From Panorpa germanica (lineage: Eukaryota > Arthropoda > Insecta > Mecoptera > Panorpidae), in contig OY783207.1 of the NCBI GenBank assembly GCA_963678705.1, positions 21,674,001-21,738,000 on the forward strand: a DNA stretch of 64,000 nucleotides, written 5' to 3'. Under the pieces are notes generated by a model. That model saw only the letters and a list, made by a program, of their open reading frames with translations, was not told the origin of the DNA and searched no databases. Both the position numbers and the translations under genes were made by a program. Positions 32,626 to 44,154 of the stretch are shown here, piece after piece (position 1 is the stretch's first letter; each line of letters opens with the position of its first letter).

Positions 32626-33067
32626 TAATTCCACTGCTGAATGCAGGGCCGCATCAACGGTCAGACTTAGTTCCGGTCCAAGAGAAATTTATAGTAGAAG
32701 CGGGATGAGTATTTGGCGCACTACTTCTACCTTGCAGGAGTTTGCTGTGAAATTAAATGAGAGAAGGCGCTCCTTACAGCTTGGCGCCCGAAGAAACCAC
32801 ATCACCCTCTAACCAGCACAGAAAAGGTATAGCCCATCTGCTGTCTAAAAGAAGAATACAATTTATCTAGATACAATTTATTTCGCGTGAGTGTTAAATA
32901 AATATAAAAGGAATAGGTCATTTAAAAAGTCAATTATGACTAAATATAATTGATATCGTGGGGCTGGAAAAAAAGGTTATTTAAAAGAGTTTTCCAGGAA
33001 CGAAAATATTCTGTATACATTACCTATTGGCGCTCCCCTCTATATAGCTTTTGGATCAAAATACCTT

Positions 33068-33306
33068 CCCAGTAAACAATTTGATGAAGTCTTGTTTGGT
33101 GACGTTTCTATCACTATTGCACTTTAATTATAGTTCGCATCAACTTTATCTTCATTTGTATTTCAACAGGTGGAGTAATTTCGCCATTTGTAGCCGATAA
33201 AATAGACATTTCATATGAACAACTGTAAAAGAACTCTTTCATGACAAAAAAAAAATCATACGCATCTTCAATATGATGGCAAAGTGACTCCAAAATGTTT
33301 ACTGGG
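33068..33306. mobile_element. 239 bp MITE with CCCAGTAAACA ends
   Basis: An inverted copy of the element at 8777-9030, about 80-85% alike by eye. The ends are CCCAGTAAACAATTTG and CATTTTG.TTTACTGGG. The minus-strand frame beginning MSILSATNGEITPPVE is also present in the other copy. It lies about 290 bp upstream of the sage-like start codon. Confidence 0.85.
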
Positions 33307-33594
33307 TAGTTTCGGAAACATGAAGAAGTCATGATAATTTTTATAAAGCACTACAAATCCTCGTTACTTGTTGAACACACCTCGCATAGTGAGAATTCAT
33401 GACTAAGATTTTTATTCTAAGTGGCGTATCCCAACGAATCCACAACGCGGTGCCGCACAGCTCCGAGCGTCGTCAGGTAATCCCGATACCTTAATAAATG
33501 CATAAACGTGAATCTCATTAGAAGACATTCAGCTGAACAGTTAAAACAAAAAACTGAAAAGTAATTATAAATTAAAAACACATTTGTTTTGTAA

Positions 33595-36500
33595 ATGGAC
33601 TTGTCGCGGCACAATCTAGCGCCTCCCAGTGCAAACGGAGCCGTCTTACTTGAAATTGGTAAAAAATATCGTCCTGAAAATACAAGTTCCAGTATTATTG
33701 TTCCTGCGCCATGTCCTGTTGCTTTGGAACAAAGGATTATTAAAATTGAAAATAATTGTTGGCGCCAGCGGGCTATGCAGATTGAGCGGGGTAAGTCAAT
33801 AATTACTTTGTTTTTGTGAATTTTGGGCACCCATATGGAGAGTTCTATGGCTTAGTCATCTGTTTATGATACGCAGCGTTTTATTTGCTGTAAAACAGTG
33901 TTACTGGCTGAAAAGTATAGATACTTTTAGCGATTTTTTGTGTAAACATTAGACACTATAATATGACGAAGTGTATATAAAATTGAAGTGCTAACATTCT
34001 AAAGGTGTGCGTTCACTGTTCAGCATTGTTTTAAATAGAACATGAAAGAGATGAAAACAGAAGCGCACTGGCGTCTCGTGTAAATGTGTTTACTGACAAC
34101 ACCGTCAGCATTATAGAAGTGTTGCATTGTGAACCAACCCACACTAAAACGTGGCTGGTGGCTGGCAAAATGCTTTTATACGAGTGAACATACCGAAGCC
34201 GCTTGCATATGATTTCATTCATTAAAAAGAATGCGTTGGCTGCTTCCCGTGCTGATAAGTATTCGCTTATGTATTACTTAACGTAATATTTTTTACGTAA
34301 CGTTACGTTTTATTATTTACCGAAGTTTAACATAATATATTATATTTGTCATTAAATAAATTTAAAAAGACATTAGGAATCTTTGACTAATTTATTAATT
34401 TAATATGTACCATTGTATAATCTTGTATAAAAAACTTTATTAACGTCAGAAAACTTATATAATCTTATATTATATTAATCTAAAAAAAGTTATGTAAAAC
34501 GTAAACTTTTTTCTTTTAAGTAAACCTCACATAAACGTAATTCTGTTTGGAAAATCATCATCATTGTAAAATTAATTTATAGAAAGTTACTATTTTTACA
34601 AAAACTATTACAGCTAAAATGTGTGCAGCCAATTAAAAAATGTTTATACGCTTTCTGTAACCGTAAGGATGTTTTTTCTGAGGATATATCCATCCATGTA
34701 ATATTTTCTTAAGCGACGCCTAGTAATATTTCTTAAAACCGGATTATATACAGATACTTTATAACTACTAATTCCTCAAAGAGGACTTCTTAAGATTTTA
34801 TACTTCTTAAAAAAAGTCTTATTAAGAAGTATTATGATCTTACTAATCTGTAAAGGTAGACCTATTGTTCAGTATTGCATTGGTAGAAGCAAAACCTTTG
34901 TTACGCATTTTATATAGTTTCAATTGAACATTGAATATTTAACTTAACTCTGTTTACATCACATTCAATTATTTAAATATTTCATTGTCATATAGAACCT
35001 TCTCCGCCTAAGAGAAAGGAATTTTTGTTATATTGTTGTCTTCTTCCATTGTACATTGTACATTGGTTTAAAGTTAGATTTTAGATAGTTAGATTGTTAG
35101 TTTTAGTGTTAAGATATAGTTCTAAGATAATAGTTGTAATTATAAGTTCGTGCTTTAAAAGTTTAAATATATGGTAACAGCTTACATCCGTTATTTTATT
35201 CACAAATAAATCCCTACAGCCCGATAGCGATTTATACAATAAAATATATATAATTAAAATACATAATAAATTTCGCGCTCGATTAATTTCTTACGCGACG
35301 TCCCTTATAGAAAACCAAAGGTTTTTTATAAAACTTAACACCTATCTTACAAAAGGCTTACTACCTTAGATAAAAAACGTTGTTATATTAGGTAATATAG
35401 TTTACATTATAGGTTACTTTTGTTATGTTAGATAAACCTGAAATACAGGTAACTATTTAGCGGGTAGTAATCTACAATATATAGTAAAGTGTAGAAAGTG
35501 TTTTAATCCCAGGTAGAAAATTATCTTGCAATGCAAGGTTGACACAAGCTAATTCAAATAGAAATATTTTATTTTTCATATTGTAATTGTGTTGTAGTGC
35601 GAGGTTTACACTTGTAAGCTTGCCACAAGGTAATTCCAAGTATTACTTTCTACCTGGAACAATCTGACAATGGAAAACCGTTAACATAATGTAATAGTTT
35701 GATTTGAGATAACATTCACTACCTATTTAATATGAGTAGTTGTCAAAATTATAAATTTAAGGTGATTAATGTAACTACGACACATGAGTGTATAACGCAG
35801 ATTACAGTTACTTACTATAAATATTATTGTTCGTAAATTGTGTCCAACATTGTAAATACGTGTGTCAGAGATATTGCAGTGATTGTTTAGAATTTTTGTT
35901 TTCAAGATGGCTAATGTTGATCCTTTTTTTGTAAATATTTAATTTATACGCGGTTCCAATCTAAACTACAACGACACAATTTACTGAGTATAGGGAAAGT
36001 GCCCCTCTTACCAGTGCCGAATTTAGGATCTATAGACTCCAAAGTAAAACTTATTTGCCGGCAATCACGGATTAGGCTTTCAGCAGACTCTAAACTAAAT
36101 ATAAAGGCTACTCCTCTTTATATACAAATACAAAAAAGAAATTTTTTAATTTTTAAAAATTAAATTTAAATTTACCACGCGAAATGAAATCAGTGGTTTA
36201 TACAGTGGCGCCATTACCTTTTTTGATGGTCTGACGTAAGCGCAAAAGCAATTCATAATTACTCACTGGGAATTAATTATATATAGTAGCAATATAAGCA
36301 AAAATTTAGGTTTTATGTATTTGCCTTTCATGTCTATTGGCTAATCTTTCTAAGGCAATAAAGTATTTGTTTCTCATCAAAGTTAAAGCGTTGTTCAAGC
36401 TTAACATAATTTGAATTAAGAACTTTGTCTTTAAGCCTAAAATTTGAATAAACTTGTTAATAAAATTGTCTGTTGTTATCTTGGGCAGGCCTAAAAGTGT

Positions 36501-38425
36501 ACCTGATAGCGAATATATTTATTGTTATTATTTTATTTTAATGTTTTTGCATTAAATTACATATCATTGTGCTTAATTACATTTGATTTCTGGTCCTTAT
36601 GCTATCTGCCCATTCTCATTCCTTCCAAAAGAAAAAAGAAAAATAAAAAGAAAACAGATAAATTTAAACCTCTACTGCTTCTCTCTTCCTGCTGCTCTCT
36701 CTCTCATGTTTCTACTCTGCCCTTCTTTCTCTCTCTTCGCTCTTTTTCTCCATCTGCGCCATCCACCGCTTTCCTTCACTATCTCTCTTTAATAACTGGA
36801 CAGTTTTCTTTTCACTTTTTCCTCTTTTCTCACATGAATACACATGAATGCTCTAGTGTTTATATCTCTCTCCAGCACACCTTTTTATGTTCATTGTCTC
36901 TTTCTCTCGTATGTACTCTGGTATCTCCTTCGATTCTTGTACCTTTCATTATATTTGTTATTATGAATTTTTTCCATTCTTTCCTGCTTACACATTTGTG
37001 CCTTCTTCTCATCTTCTCTCTGCTTCTTCTTTCGGCCTTCCATTCCTTTCAAAATGCTCATTTCTTCTTTTCGTTCCTCCTCTTCCACCCTTCTTTCTAC
37101 TTTCGTCTGTTATTTTCTTAGGATCTCGCCTTCAGCATTTCTTATTTTCTCCTCGAATCTGATTGCCTTACTTCCTGCTTCGATTCTTATTTTGTCCTTT
37201 TCACCTTCTCTATTACCATATATCCTGACATGTACCTGTTCAGCCCTTATACCTATTTGATATGCCTTTCGTGGATTATCTTCAATTTCTTTTGTTCTTT
37301 CTATCTCCATATCTTTCCTCTGTACAGCATCATGCTCGATAACGAATATAAAAAATATTTCTTATTTTCTTTCTTTCAGATTATAAACGATCTGCTTGCG
37401 ATCGAGAACGCACCAGGATGCGCGATATGAACCGCGCTTTTGACATGCTCCGGTCCAAATTGCCGGTGACAAAGCCGTCCGGAAAGAAATACTCGAAGAT
37501 TGAATGTTTGCGGTAAGAAATGGTTCATTCGTCTCTGCACACACATTTTTAGCAGGTCTTTAATTTTATCTTAAAATCAAAATGCCTTTTAAACACAAAA
37601 CGAAGACTCATGTATTATTCAACATAAAAAATTTAATTAACGTTTTGTTATTTATTTGTTTAAGTATGTTAAACTTAATATAATTCTGTTACATTGCTAT
37701 TAAATAAATGTAAAAGATCTTAGAAACCTTTTACTAATATATTGCATATAAAGTTTTATACGTCAGAAAATGTAAATTTATGTCGAAGCATAACTTTTGT
37801 TATGTAACCTAAAAAATTATATTAACCTAAAAAAATGTTATCTTGAGATACATAGATCTACATAGATGCTTAAAATTTATGGCTTTTCGGTCAATTTTTA
37901 GCCAGCAGCAGCACAAAGAATAATAATTATATTTTGTTTAACATTGCTTACCAATTTTATAACGTCTTCTCTGTTATATAATACAGATAGCAATTAACTA
38001 GTCAATTAGAAGATAGGTACGGTTATGACGTCACCAGCAGAAATGGCGTTTTATAATTTGGTTTTGTCCATTTAACAATGAACATACAAAACTGATTATT
38101 TTAGTTGTTAATATTGTGACTTATTAGAGAAATAATTGTACATTTGAGGTTCTGCTGGCCAATTTTATCAATACTTAGAACAGTTTTATAGAAATGAAGA
38201 CATGGCTAAGTTTTAGCTAATACACCTAAATATATCAAAATTATAGATAGTTTATTGAATTTTGATGAATTCTGCAGGATTGCTATCGGCTACATAAGAC
38301 ATCTTCAAGAACAGTTGGAGCTATCGTCGGAACACGACTACTACTACCGGTACGATTTGTGCTCTGAAGGAGGGCCTTACCATGGTCATAATTATCACTA
38401 CGGTCATCATCATCAGAGCCATTGA
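33595..38425 (+). CDS. sage: Sage-like bHLH transcription factor
   Basis: Three exons: 33595-33790, 37380-37512 and 38278-38425; phases 1 and 2 close to 158 residues. Residues 67 to about 121 form a complete bHLH domain: a basic region [15 protein letters not shown] with Glu75 and Arg78-Arg80, then helix 1, a [11 protein letters not shown] loop, and helix 2 [12 protein letters not shown]. The basic region and loop match Sage, the salivary/silk-gland bHLH factor; in Bombyx the homologue (Bmsage) regulates fibroin heavy-chain transcription. The N-terminus (1-65) is poorly structured, and the C-terminus is short, aromatic and His-rich ([11 protein letters not shown]). Mesp-type and CG33557-type factors are the alternatives. 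Intron 1 (3.6 kb) contains a decayed LINE; intron 2 contains a MITE scrap. AATAAA is near 38549. Confidence 0.8.
33791..36600. other. Left part of sage-like intron 1
   Basis: No exon recognised. AT-rich DNA. The stretch 35020-35215, with GTTAGTTTTAGTGTTAAGAT and a terminal TTATTTTATTCACAAATAAA, looks like the end of a solo LTR, but no partner end was identified. At 36010-36220, patches starting CCAGTGCCG and CAGTGGCGCC look hAT-like, but the pairing is not convincing. Confidence 0.4.
36610..37330 (-). pseudogene. Decayed LINE fragment, same family as 22926-23760
   Basis: The strand bias (pyrimidine-rich on plus) and the minus-strand Glu/Arg/Lys frames match the region around the LINE zinc-knuckle tail. 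AAAGAGAGATAGTGAAGGAAAGCG on minus (36770s) parallels the copy at 23290-23330. Frames are broken several times. The high-scoring Ser/Leu/Phe-rich plus-strand frame here is just the complement. Confidence 0.5.
38070..38212 (+). repeat. Decayed fragment of the ATGGGCTTGTGTCC element
   Basis: Lies in sage-like intron 2. In order it shows TTTAGTTGTTAATAT, AATAATTGTACATTTGAGGTTCT, TTTATCAATACTTAG and TTTATAGAAATGAAGACAT, matching the 3' half of the element with many substitutions. Confidence 0.5.
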
Positions 38426-38697
38426 TGGAAGAGTCAAGGTTCCTTCCTTAGTAAACGACTGCAGTAATCTTCCATGCAATATTAATTAATAAACTAAACT
38501 AAATTTGTCCTTATCCTAAAACCAAATGTAACTTGATAGTATTGATAAAATAAAGGCAGCAAAACATGTAATTTGTCTCTTTTTGTAGGTTAAATATATA
38601 TTATATATTAAATTTACATGATGACACTTCCAATATCTTTTACTTACATAAACATTAAATTTAATACAAAAATCGTTTGTTAACTATTATTACGTAA

Positions 38698-41600
38698 CTA
38701 ATTGATTATTTCAACAAAATCCTTGTCATCTAAATCGAGTCCAAAGAGATCTATACCATGATCCTGCGGCAGGTTTTGGAACTTCGAGTCCCCAGCTCTC
38801 TGTTTAACCAGCGTAAGCTGGTCAGGACCATGGGATGGCTTCCTACGACTTAACATGCTGGAGACATTGATGGGAATCGTTGCTAGTGTCGACAGGATCA
38901 TCACCGTTGTTCTGTTGTACGCATCTCGCAGACGAAAGCCTACTCGTTCAAGGTCGGAGACCTGAAGCAAACGACAAAATAACGGTAAAATTTAGCAGCG
39001 TTTTATAAAACTCACCCATGCAAAATCAATTGTTGCAGGACCCCTAAGGAAGCCTTCAGTTAAATCTGGCGCTGGGTTCATAAGTTAAATATGATTTATT
39101 AGTTAACTTTTCTATGAGTGGCTTACAAAATGCTTTAAAAGACAGAATTATAAAATAAAATATTTAACAGATGTTTGTTTACCAGATTTTATATTTCGTA
39201 AATTTACGATCTAACCTTTTTTGTAATAAGAATAGGTTGAACGTCTATGCTGCTGTTAGTTTATTTTTCTAGCAATCCTTTTTGAAATAACGTCAACAAG
39301 ACCAGAAACGAGACTCCCGAGTCTCGCCGTATGTGGACTCGGTAATGCGTTCACCACATCGTTTGGGGCCAGCCTTACACGTAAATTACTCGTACTTACA
39401 TTGGACGATTTCATTTCGTTTGTATTTCTAGGTGGGTTAAAGAAGGTCTTCGTGTCCTCAACCAGCTCCTCCGAGCGTTCTCCGTCGCTCCACATCCCCA
39501 AGGTGAAGGACAGGTAGACCAGGGAACTAGCAACCAATGCTTTCACTGCGAATATGGATAATGTCGTAGCGAAAGTTTGTTGTGGAACGGGATTGACACA
39601 TGGCTTAGGGCACGCTTGCAGCAAGTCCTGGTACGTGCAAATACGAATTGGGGTTCCTGTCATTAAGGGTGGCGCATGATCTAGTGGAAGGATTTAATGA
39701 AGATTAGTTCCATTGCAATAATGCTGGACTCTAAGGATGTGCGTCCACTGTTCAGCACTATAAGCAGTCTACGCATTGAATTTTCGAATGAAATAAGGAA
39801 GATAAGTGAAAGCGTATGCAGCAAGGATCAGCGGTGTTTACTCGTGCAGTGCCAGCATTTCCACAATAGCTTCAGAAAGCAAGTAGATCTCAAAACTTAG
39901 TTGCTGCCTCACAATACACTTACAGCATATACATATATATGGAGACTGAATGCTGGACCTGAAACTGTGTCCAAAATGTGTGCGAGAGAGAAAGGTATAT
40001 GTTCCTATTTGTTCTCTATGCGCATGCGTCGAAAGTAACAGTTGTCAAGTCATAGCTGTCTAGATATAATACGTGACAGTTGTTAAATATGACATTATTT
40101 TGATGTAGAATAATGTAGATATAGTTCAAATTATGAGAGTTCGGCGGTTCGACTCATATTTAAAACAAGTTGTGGGGTATAAACTGCTGATATAACTAAA
40201 AAGCACTGACTCATTTATTTTTCTATAATGTATATAGAAACGAATAAGACAAAATTCATTATCGTATTATAAATTTATACCGCTCTTATAACCTCTTTTA
40301 AGTATAAGTCACCGCCGATCTATCGTGATTTTGACTATATGTATAAATATAAATAAACTATGTATAAATATAAATATAACTGAAAACGTGAATTCTGTCC
40401 ACTCCAAAAATCAACTGTGTTGGCCGTTATCCCTACACCGACATCTATCGCGTTCATGAGTATATGTTTTCACGGTCACTGTTTTACCGACAGACGAGGT
40501 ATCAACTAAAGAAATATCATTTCTTTACATATATTTTATTTATTATATCTTAATAGAATATTAATATATTTAGACAGGTGGTACTTTCAACGCATACACA
40601 TAGAGAACAAATAGGAACATATACCTTTCTCTCTCGCACACATTTTGGTCACACTTTTAATCTATAGGAAACACAGGCTATTCACACTCCATATATATAT
40701 GCTCTAAGACAATACACGACACGATCATGTGCACGTTTTGCTCCCCGTTTCTCTTCTTGTCGATATTTATAAAAATCCAGTTGATTGCTTTCTGTGCGGA
40801 ACAGTGGACGCGCACCTCAGAGAAGATTACATTTCCAAAGTTTTTACATGATTTTATAATGATCAAACTTAAATTTGTTTACTTACCAGGGCGAGCATTT
40901 GGCTTTGGACAAGGCGCCGTTACAGGCTTCAATTTATGTGTCTTTAAAACATCAAGCTTTTTAGGGTCACATAATTCAGGTTTGGCAACGCAGTCTGGAA
41001 ATATACATAAATGTTAGCTAATATTAAGGGAAAACAAACATTAAACTTGGTAATACTTAATATAGAGCAAGGACAAAGAAATGTGAACTATGATATAATG
41101 GACTGCAGTCTTAATTTCTATAAAAGTGTACTATATATTGATAAAGTGGATTACTAAAACCTCAAATGTTCAATTATTTTTTAATAACTCCTTATATGTT
41201 AAGAGATATTAACAATTAAAAAAAATCATTTTGTCTCTTCAAGCATTAGAGCAAGATTCAACGTTGTAGAACACTCTAAGACATGTGGCCTCACTATGTT
41301 GCTATATCTTTTATAGAACAGAGCGTAAAAACAGATAGCATATTCAAGACAGAACTCTGACAAGTTTACAGGTTACTAACCTTACTGCTCATAAATGTCT
41401 GCTGTATATATTTATACATCAAAATATAAAATATTATTGACAGCTGTTTCGAGGAACAATAAAGTTCCAATATTATGTCTGCCGTAACAACAGCTACAAA
41501 ACATTACCACAGCACTGACCGAATCAACAAATAATTGACCTATCCCACTACATGGATACGTCATAAATATGGCTGACATCTGTAGCGCTAAAACTGCAAT

Positions 41601-41767
41601 TCAAATTTTTAATAGCTATATTTAATGAAATATGAACCTGGGCGTTCATCCATTTTAGCACATCTAAAGTCCGCTTTGTTGTACATGACCATTTTTGTCT
41701 TAATGCCTCCTTCGGCGCATTCCACCTGTTTGGCGAGCCGCACGATAGTAGTGCCTCTACGAGACAT
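38698..41767 (-). CDS. MIC13/QIL1-like protein with Cys/Pro-rich N-terminal extension
   Basis: Five exons on the minus strand: 41767-41638, 40994-40887, 39680 to about 39390, 39071-39016 and 38961-38698, about 282 residues. Residues 1 to about 115 are unusual, with many Cys and Pro (DCVAKPELCDPKK, PVTAPCPKP, LLQACPKPCVNP). A single membrane helix follows (FAVKALVASSLVYLSFTLGMW) with WSDGERSEELVEDTKTFF after it. Near the C-terminus is RLRDAYNRTTVMILSTLATIP. Helix followed by GxW, acidic stretch and a C-terminal YN...LP helix is the layout of the MICOS subunit MIC13/QIL1 that bridges MIC10 and MIC60 at crista junctions. Family length is usually about 120, so the extension is odd. The third junction is uncertain: the strong GTAAGT donor at 39399 is out of phase with exon 4, whereas a weaker GTAATT donor at 39389 fits. 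Confidence 0.5.
39967..40654. mobile_element. 688 bp fold-back element with about 70 bp terminal arms
   Basis: Left arm 39967-40036 and right arm 40583-40654 are reverse complements over about 70 bp with few mismatches (core AAAATGTGTGCGAGAGAGAA and TATGTTCCTATTTGTTCTCT). The interior, about 545 bp, has no transposase-like frame. It lies in intron 2 of the MIC13-like gene. The family was not otherwise seen in the window. Confidence 0.85.
41098..41629 (-). mobile_element. Internally deleted copy of the ATGGGCTTGTGTCC element
   Basis: Lies in intron 1 of the MIC13-like gene. Minus-orientation blocks TTAATTTCTATAAAAGTGTAC, ACCTCAAATGTTCAATTATT, GACAGAACTCTGAC and GCTAAAACTGCAATTCAAA are in the expected order, but the outer termini and part of the middle are lost. 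It stops about 9 bp short of the exon 1 donor. Confidence 0.75.
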
Positions 41768-42093
41768 GACGAAAACAATCAATTAGCATCCACAAGAAAT
41801 ATGACCAACGTAAGTTGAAATAAATATTATATTTTATCACTTAAAATTTTTTTCCGAAATTAAATCCTTACAAGCTATGAGAAATTTTTACTAAAATGAT
41901 TACATTTTCAGATGTTTTGAAATGTTGTTTATTGCACAACTAGAAAACAAAAGTTTTTTTATAGTTGCTTTGTTCAATGTTATTTTTTTTTAATTAGTTC
42001 ACTTCAAAGTAAAATGTATAAGAAGAATGAGCACAATTGGTTAGAGTATCATTTTTTCAGTTTCTTTTAGATATTAACAATAGGCTTATGAAC

Positions 42094-42330
42094 CATAACT
42101 TAAATTTTATAAAAGTGAACTATATATTGGTAAAGTTAGCTACCAGAATCTCAAATGTACAATTATTTCTTAATAACTCCTTATATTTTATGAGACATTA
42201 ACAATTAAAAAATTAATTTTGACTCTTTCAATTATTAAAGGGATCCAACATTATAGAAAATTCAAGTGCATGGTACGTCACGTCCATTAATTTGCCATAA
42301 CTTTTATACAGACACATTATTAATTATAGC
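42094..42330 (-). repeat. Old fragment of the ATGGGCTTGTGTCC element
   Basis: TTAAATTTTATAAAAGTGAA, TATATATTGGTAAAG, CTCAAATGTACAATTATTT and AAGGGATCCAACATTATAGA follow the family order, with heavy divergence. Confidence 0.5.
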
Positions 42331-42777
42331 TTGGTTGTATATCCCATGAAGTATTATATTCTGAAGGTTGTGAAGGGAAAAATTACGTCGATTACTTATT
42401 TTTTCTGTGACGTGTTATGCATAGCTAAAACAATTACCCGGAAAATGTGGAAGATGTAAGGAAATGTGGAAATACTTTTTTCCATGGGATATTTACTACC
42501 ATGTGCGCAAATGTCGTTTAACACCGACTGTCAATTTGTGAATTACAGGCCTAAGGCCTGTCACACACTGCAAGCGTATTTATGCGACGGCGAATTCGGA
42601 CGTTAATCAGCGGTTTGGTTGAGCGGCTAAAACTCTCAAAGCAAGTTAACTCCTGTGCTCTTTGCATGTGTTATGTCACAATACATACATACCACGTACC
42701 AATACAACAGTACGCCAAGTCAAACTTGTATAGGGTGTATTGGAGTTGTCTTACACTAACATAGTTTATCCTGAGAG

Positions 42778-43020
42778 CAGGGGCGTAGCTACCGCCGTAT
42801 CCGCTGTATCAATGATATGGGGCCCCAAACCCAAACGCGCTACAAACATTTACTTTAATTTTTATCGATACACCACTGTTATGAAAGAGACTATTGCATT
42901 CTCTTTCAAATCCATTCCAGTGTATACGTTTGGTCCCTTCGCTTGGTTAAAATTCGCTCATATACTACACTTCCAGTATGAGCTCTATGTTAGACTTTAA
43001 AAACTAAACGTAATAAACTA
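42778..43020 (+). repeat. hAT-like element, 5' fragment
   Basis: CAGGGGCGTAGCTACCGCCG, then GTATCAATGATATGGGGCCCC and CCAAAC. The same sequence begins the element at 59284-59830 with only a few changes. The 3' terminus was not found here. Confidence 0.55.
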
Positions 43021-43304
43021 AAATAAAAAGTAATAAAAAATAGAGTTAAGAGTTGCGCTTACTGTCCACGTGGCGTCACTTCATACGCACACTTTCGTCA
43101 TTTAACGCTTGTTGTACGTTTACCTGTAACTTGCACTTAAACAAAGGAGGCTCTTTCCACGGAGCTGCAACGTCGCATTTGCTTAGTGGCAAGCAACTGT
43201 CATGCAGCCAGGGATGCAACATGTCATAGCTCTAGCGTACTGTACGACGCATAGAAGTAATATTCTTTCAAAACTGACGGGCTCGGCAGTCAATTTTGTT
43301 CATA

Positions 43305-43496
43305 TTATTGAACAATAGTGATTCGGTATACCGATTGAAATACTGAATCATCCTCTGACAACTCCCTTGCAGCAACAAACAATCTGCGGTTAATGTTCTT
43401 TTCGATGAATGGATGAAGCCAATACATTCTACGTCTGATTCGTCGTCTTCTAATAAAATCGTAAGCTATAATCACATATTTTTCATGACTTGACAT
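43305..43496 (-). pseudogene. PIF/Harbinger-like transposase N-terminal remnant
   Basis: The minus-strand frame reads RRRRIRRRMYWLHPFIEKN, then RRLFVAARELSEDDSVFQSV. The Arg-run, aromatic-HP, ...EL..DD..F order is the standard N-terminus of Harbinger-type nucleases (RRRRRRWWVHPI...FHTLFREL..DE..FF). The frame ends right after this segment and no catalytic DDE part was found, so it is a fragment. Confidence 0.45.
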
Positions 43497-44154
43497 TTTT
43501 CAATAAAAAAACGTGCTTCCCAAATGCTAAACTTCAGAGAAATGATTCGATTTGCAGCTTGTATGACGTGCATGCAAACTACAGATGAAGCTGTCATTGA
43601 CAGTAGCCCTTAGATAACACTGTATCTTCACTATTCTGTATAAAAATGCACATTACAAAAATAAAATGGACTAATACTTATTTCTGTCATCTGCATTTTT
43701 AATTGCAATTTTCTAATCCTAAAAAATAACCCTGATAACAATATGGCTAACAAGTTTTGAATATACTTCACTTATAGTAGTTCTATAATTTGATACAAGT
43801 AGCAGCACTATAAAAGTAATTCAATAGTTTTACTAAAGCTATTTTTTGATTTTTAATAAATCAATAATTACAATTATTTAAAAGACGCGCGCAACAAATA
43901 CGTGTAACTCTTTTGTGTCACGGTATTTAAAAAGAAGGAAGGAAAGTTGTCAAGACGACCGTCTGGGGTAAACACAGCTAACCTGGTAAACTATACGTAT
44001 TTATTGACATTTTAAAAGTTACGTACGTACGCCTTAGTGAAATGTAAGTGAATAATATTTACATAAAATAATTTGCAAAATAAAGAAAGTGTTTATTAAA
44101 AGTGTAGAAAACGTTTAACTACGTAAGTATAAAAGAAGAGTTAATAATATTAGA

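Larger units (their letters stand above)
29331..33594. other. FAH to sage-like intergenic region
   Basis: No coding exon was found in about 4.2 kb. The region holds one long-subfamily ATGGGCTTGTGTCC element (30575-31257), a degenerate piece of the same family near 32500-32625, an unassigned GC-richer repeat-like patch near 32640-32830, and a CCCAGTAAACA MITE (33068-33306). The rest is AT-rich. Upstream control sequence for the sage-like gene presumably lies at the right end, but no specific site was identified. Confidence 0.55.
42540..44154. other. Intergenic region upstream of the FAM161-like gene
   Basis: No host gene was recognised. It holds the start of a hAT-like element at 42778 (CAGGGGCGTAGCTACCGCCG, matching 59284) and a Harbinger-like transposase remnant (43305-43496). 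It then carries the FAM161-like promoter and 5' untranslated region, in which nothing specific could be assigned. Confidence 0.5.

Noticed and set aside
33417..33830. 137-codon minus-strand frame over sage-like exon 1
   Set aside because: Antisense shadow of a coding exon; no recognisable motif and not spliced to anything.
36522..37121. 199-codon Ser/Leu/Phe-rich plus-strand frame
   Set aside because: It is the complement of a purine-rich decayed LINE; the same bias is seen opposite the LINE at 23253-23687.
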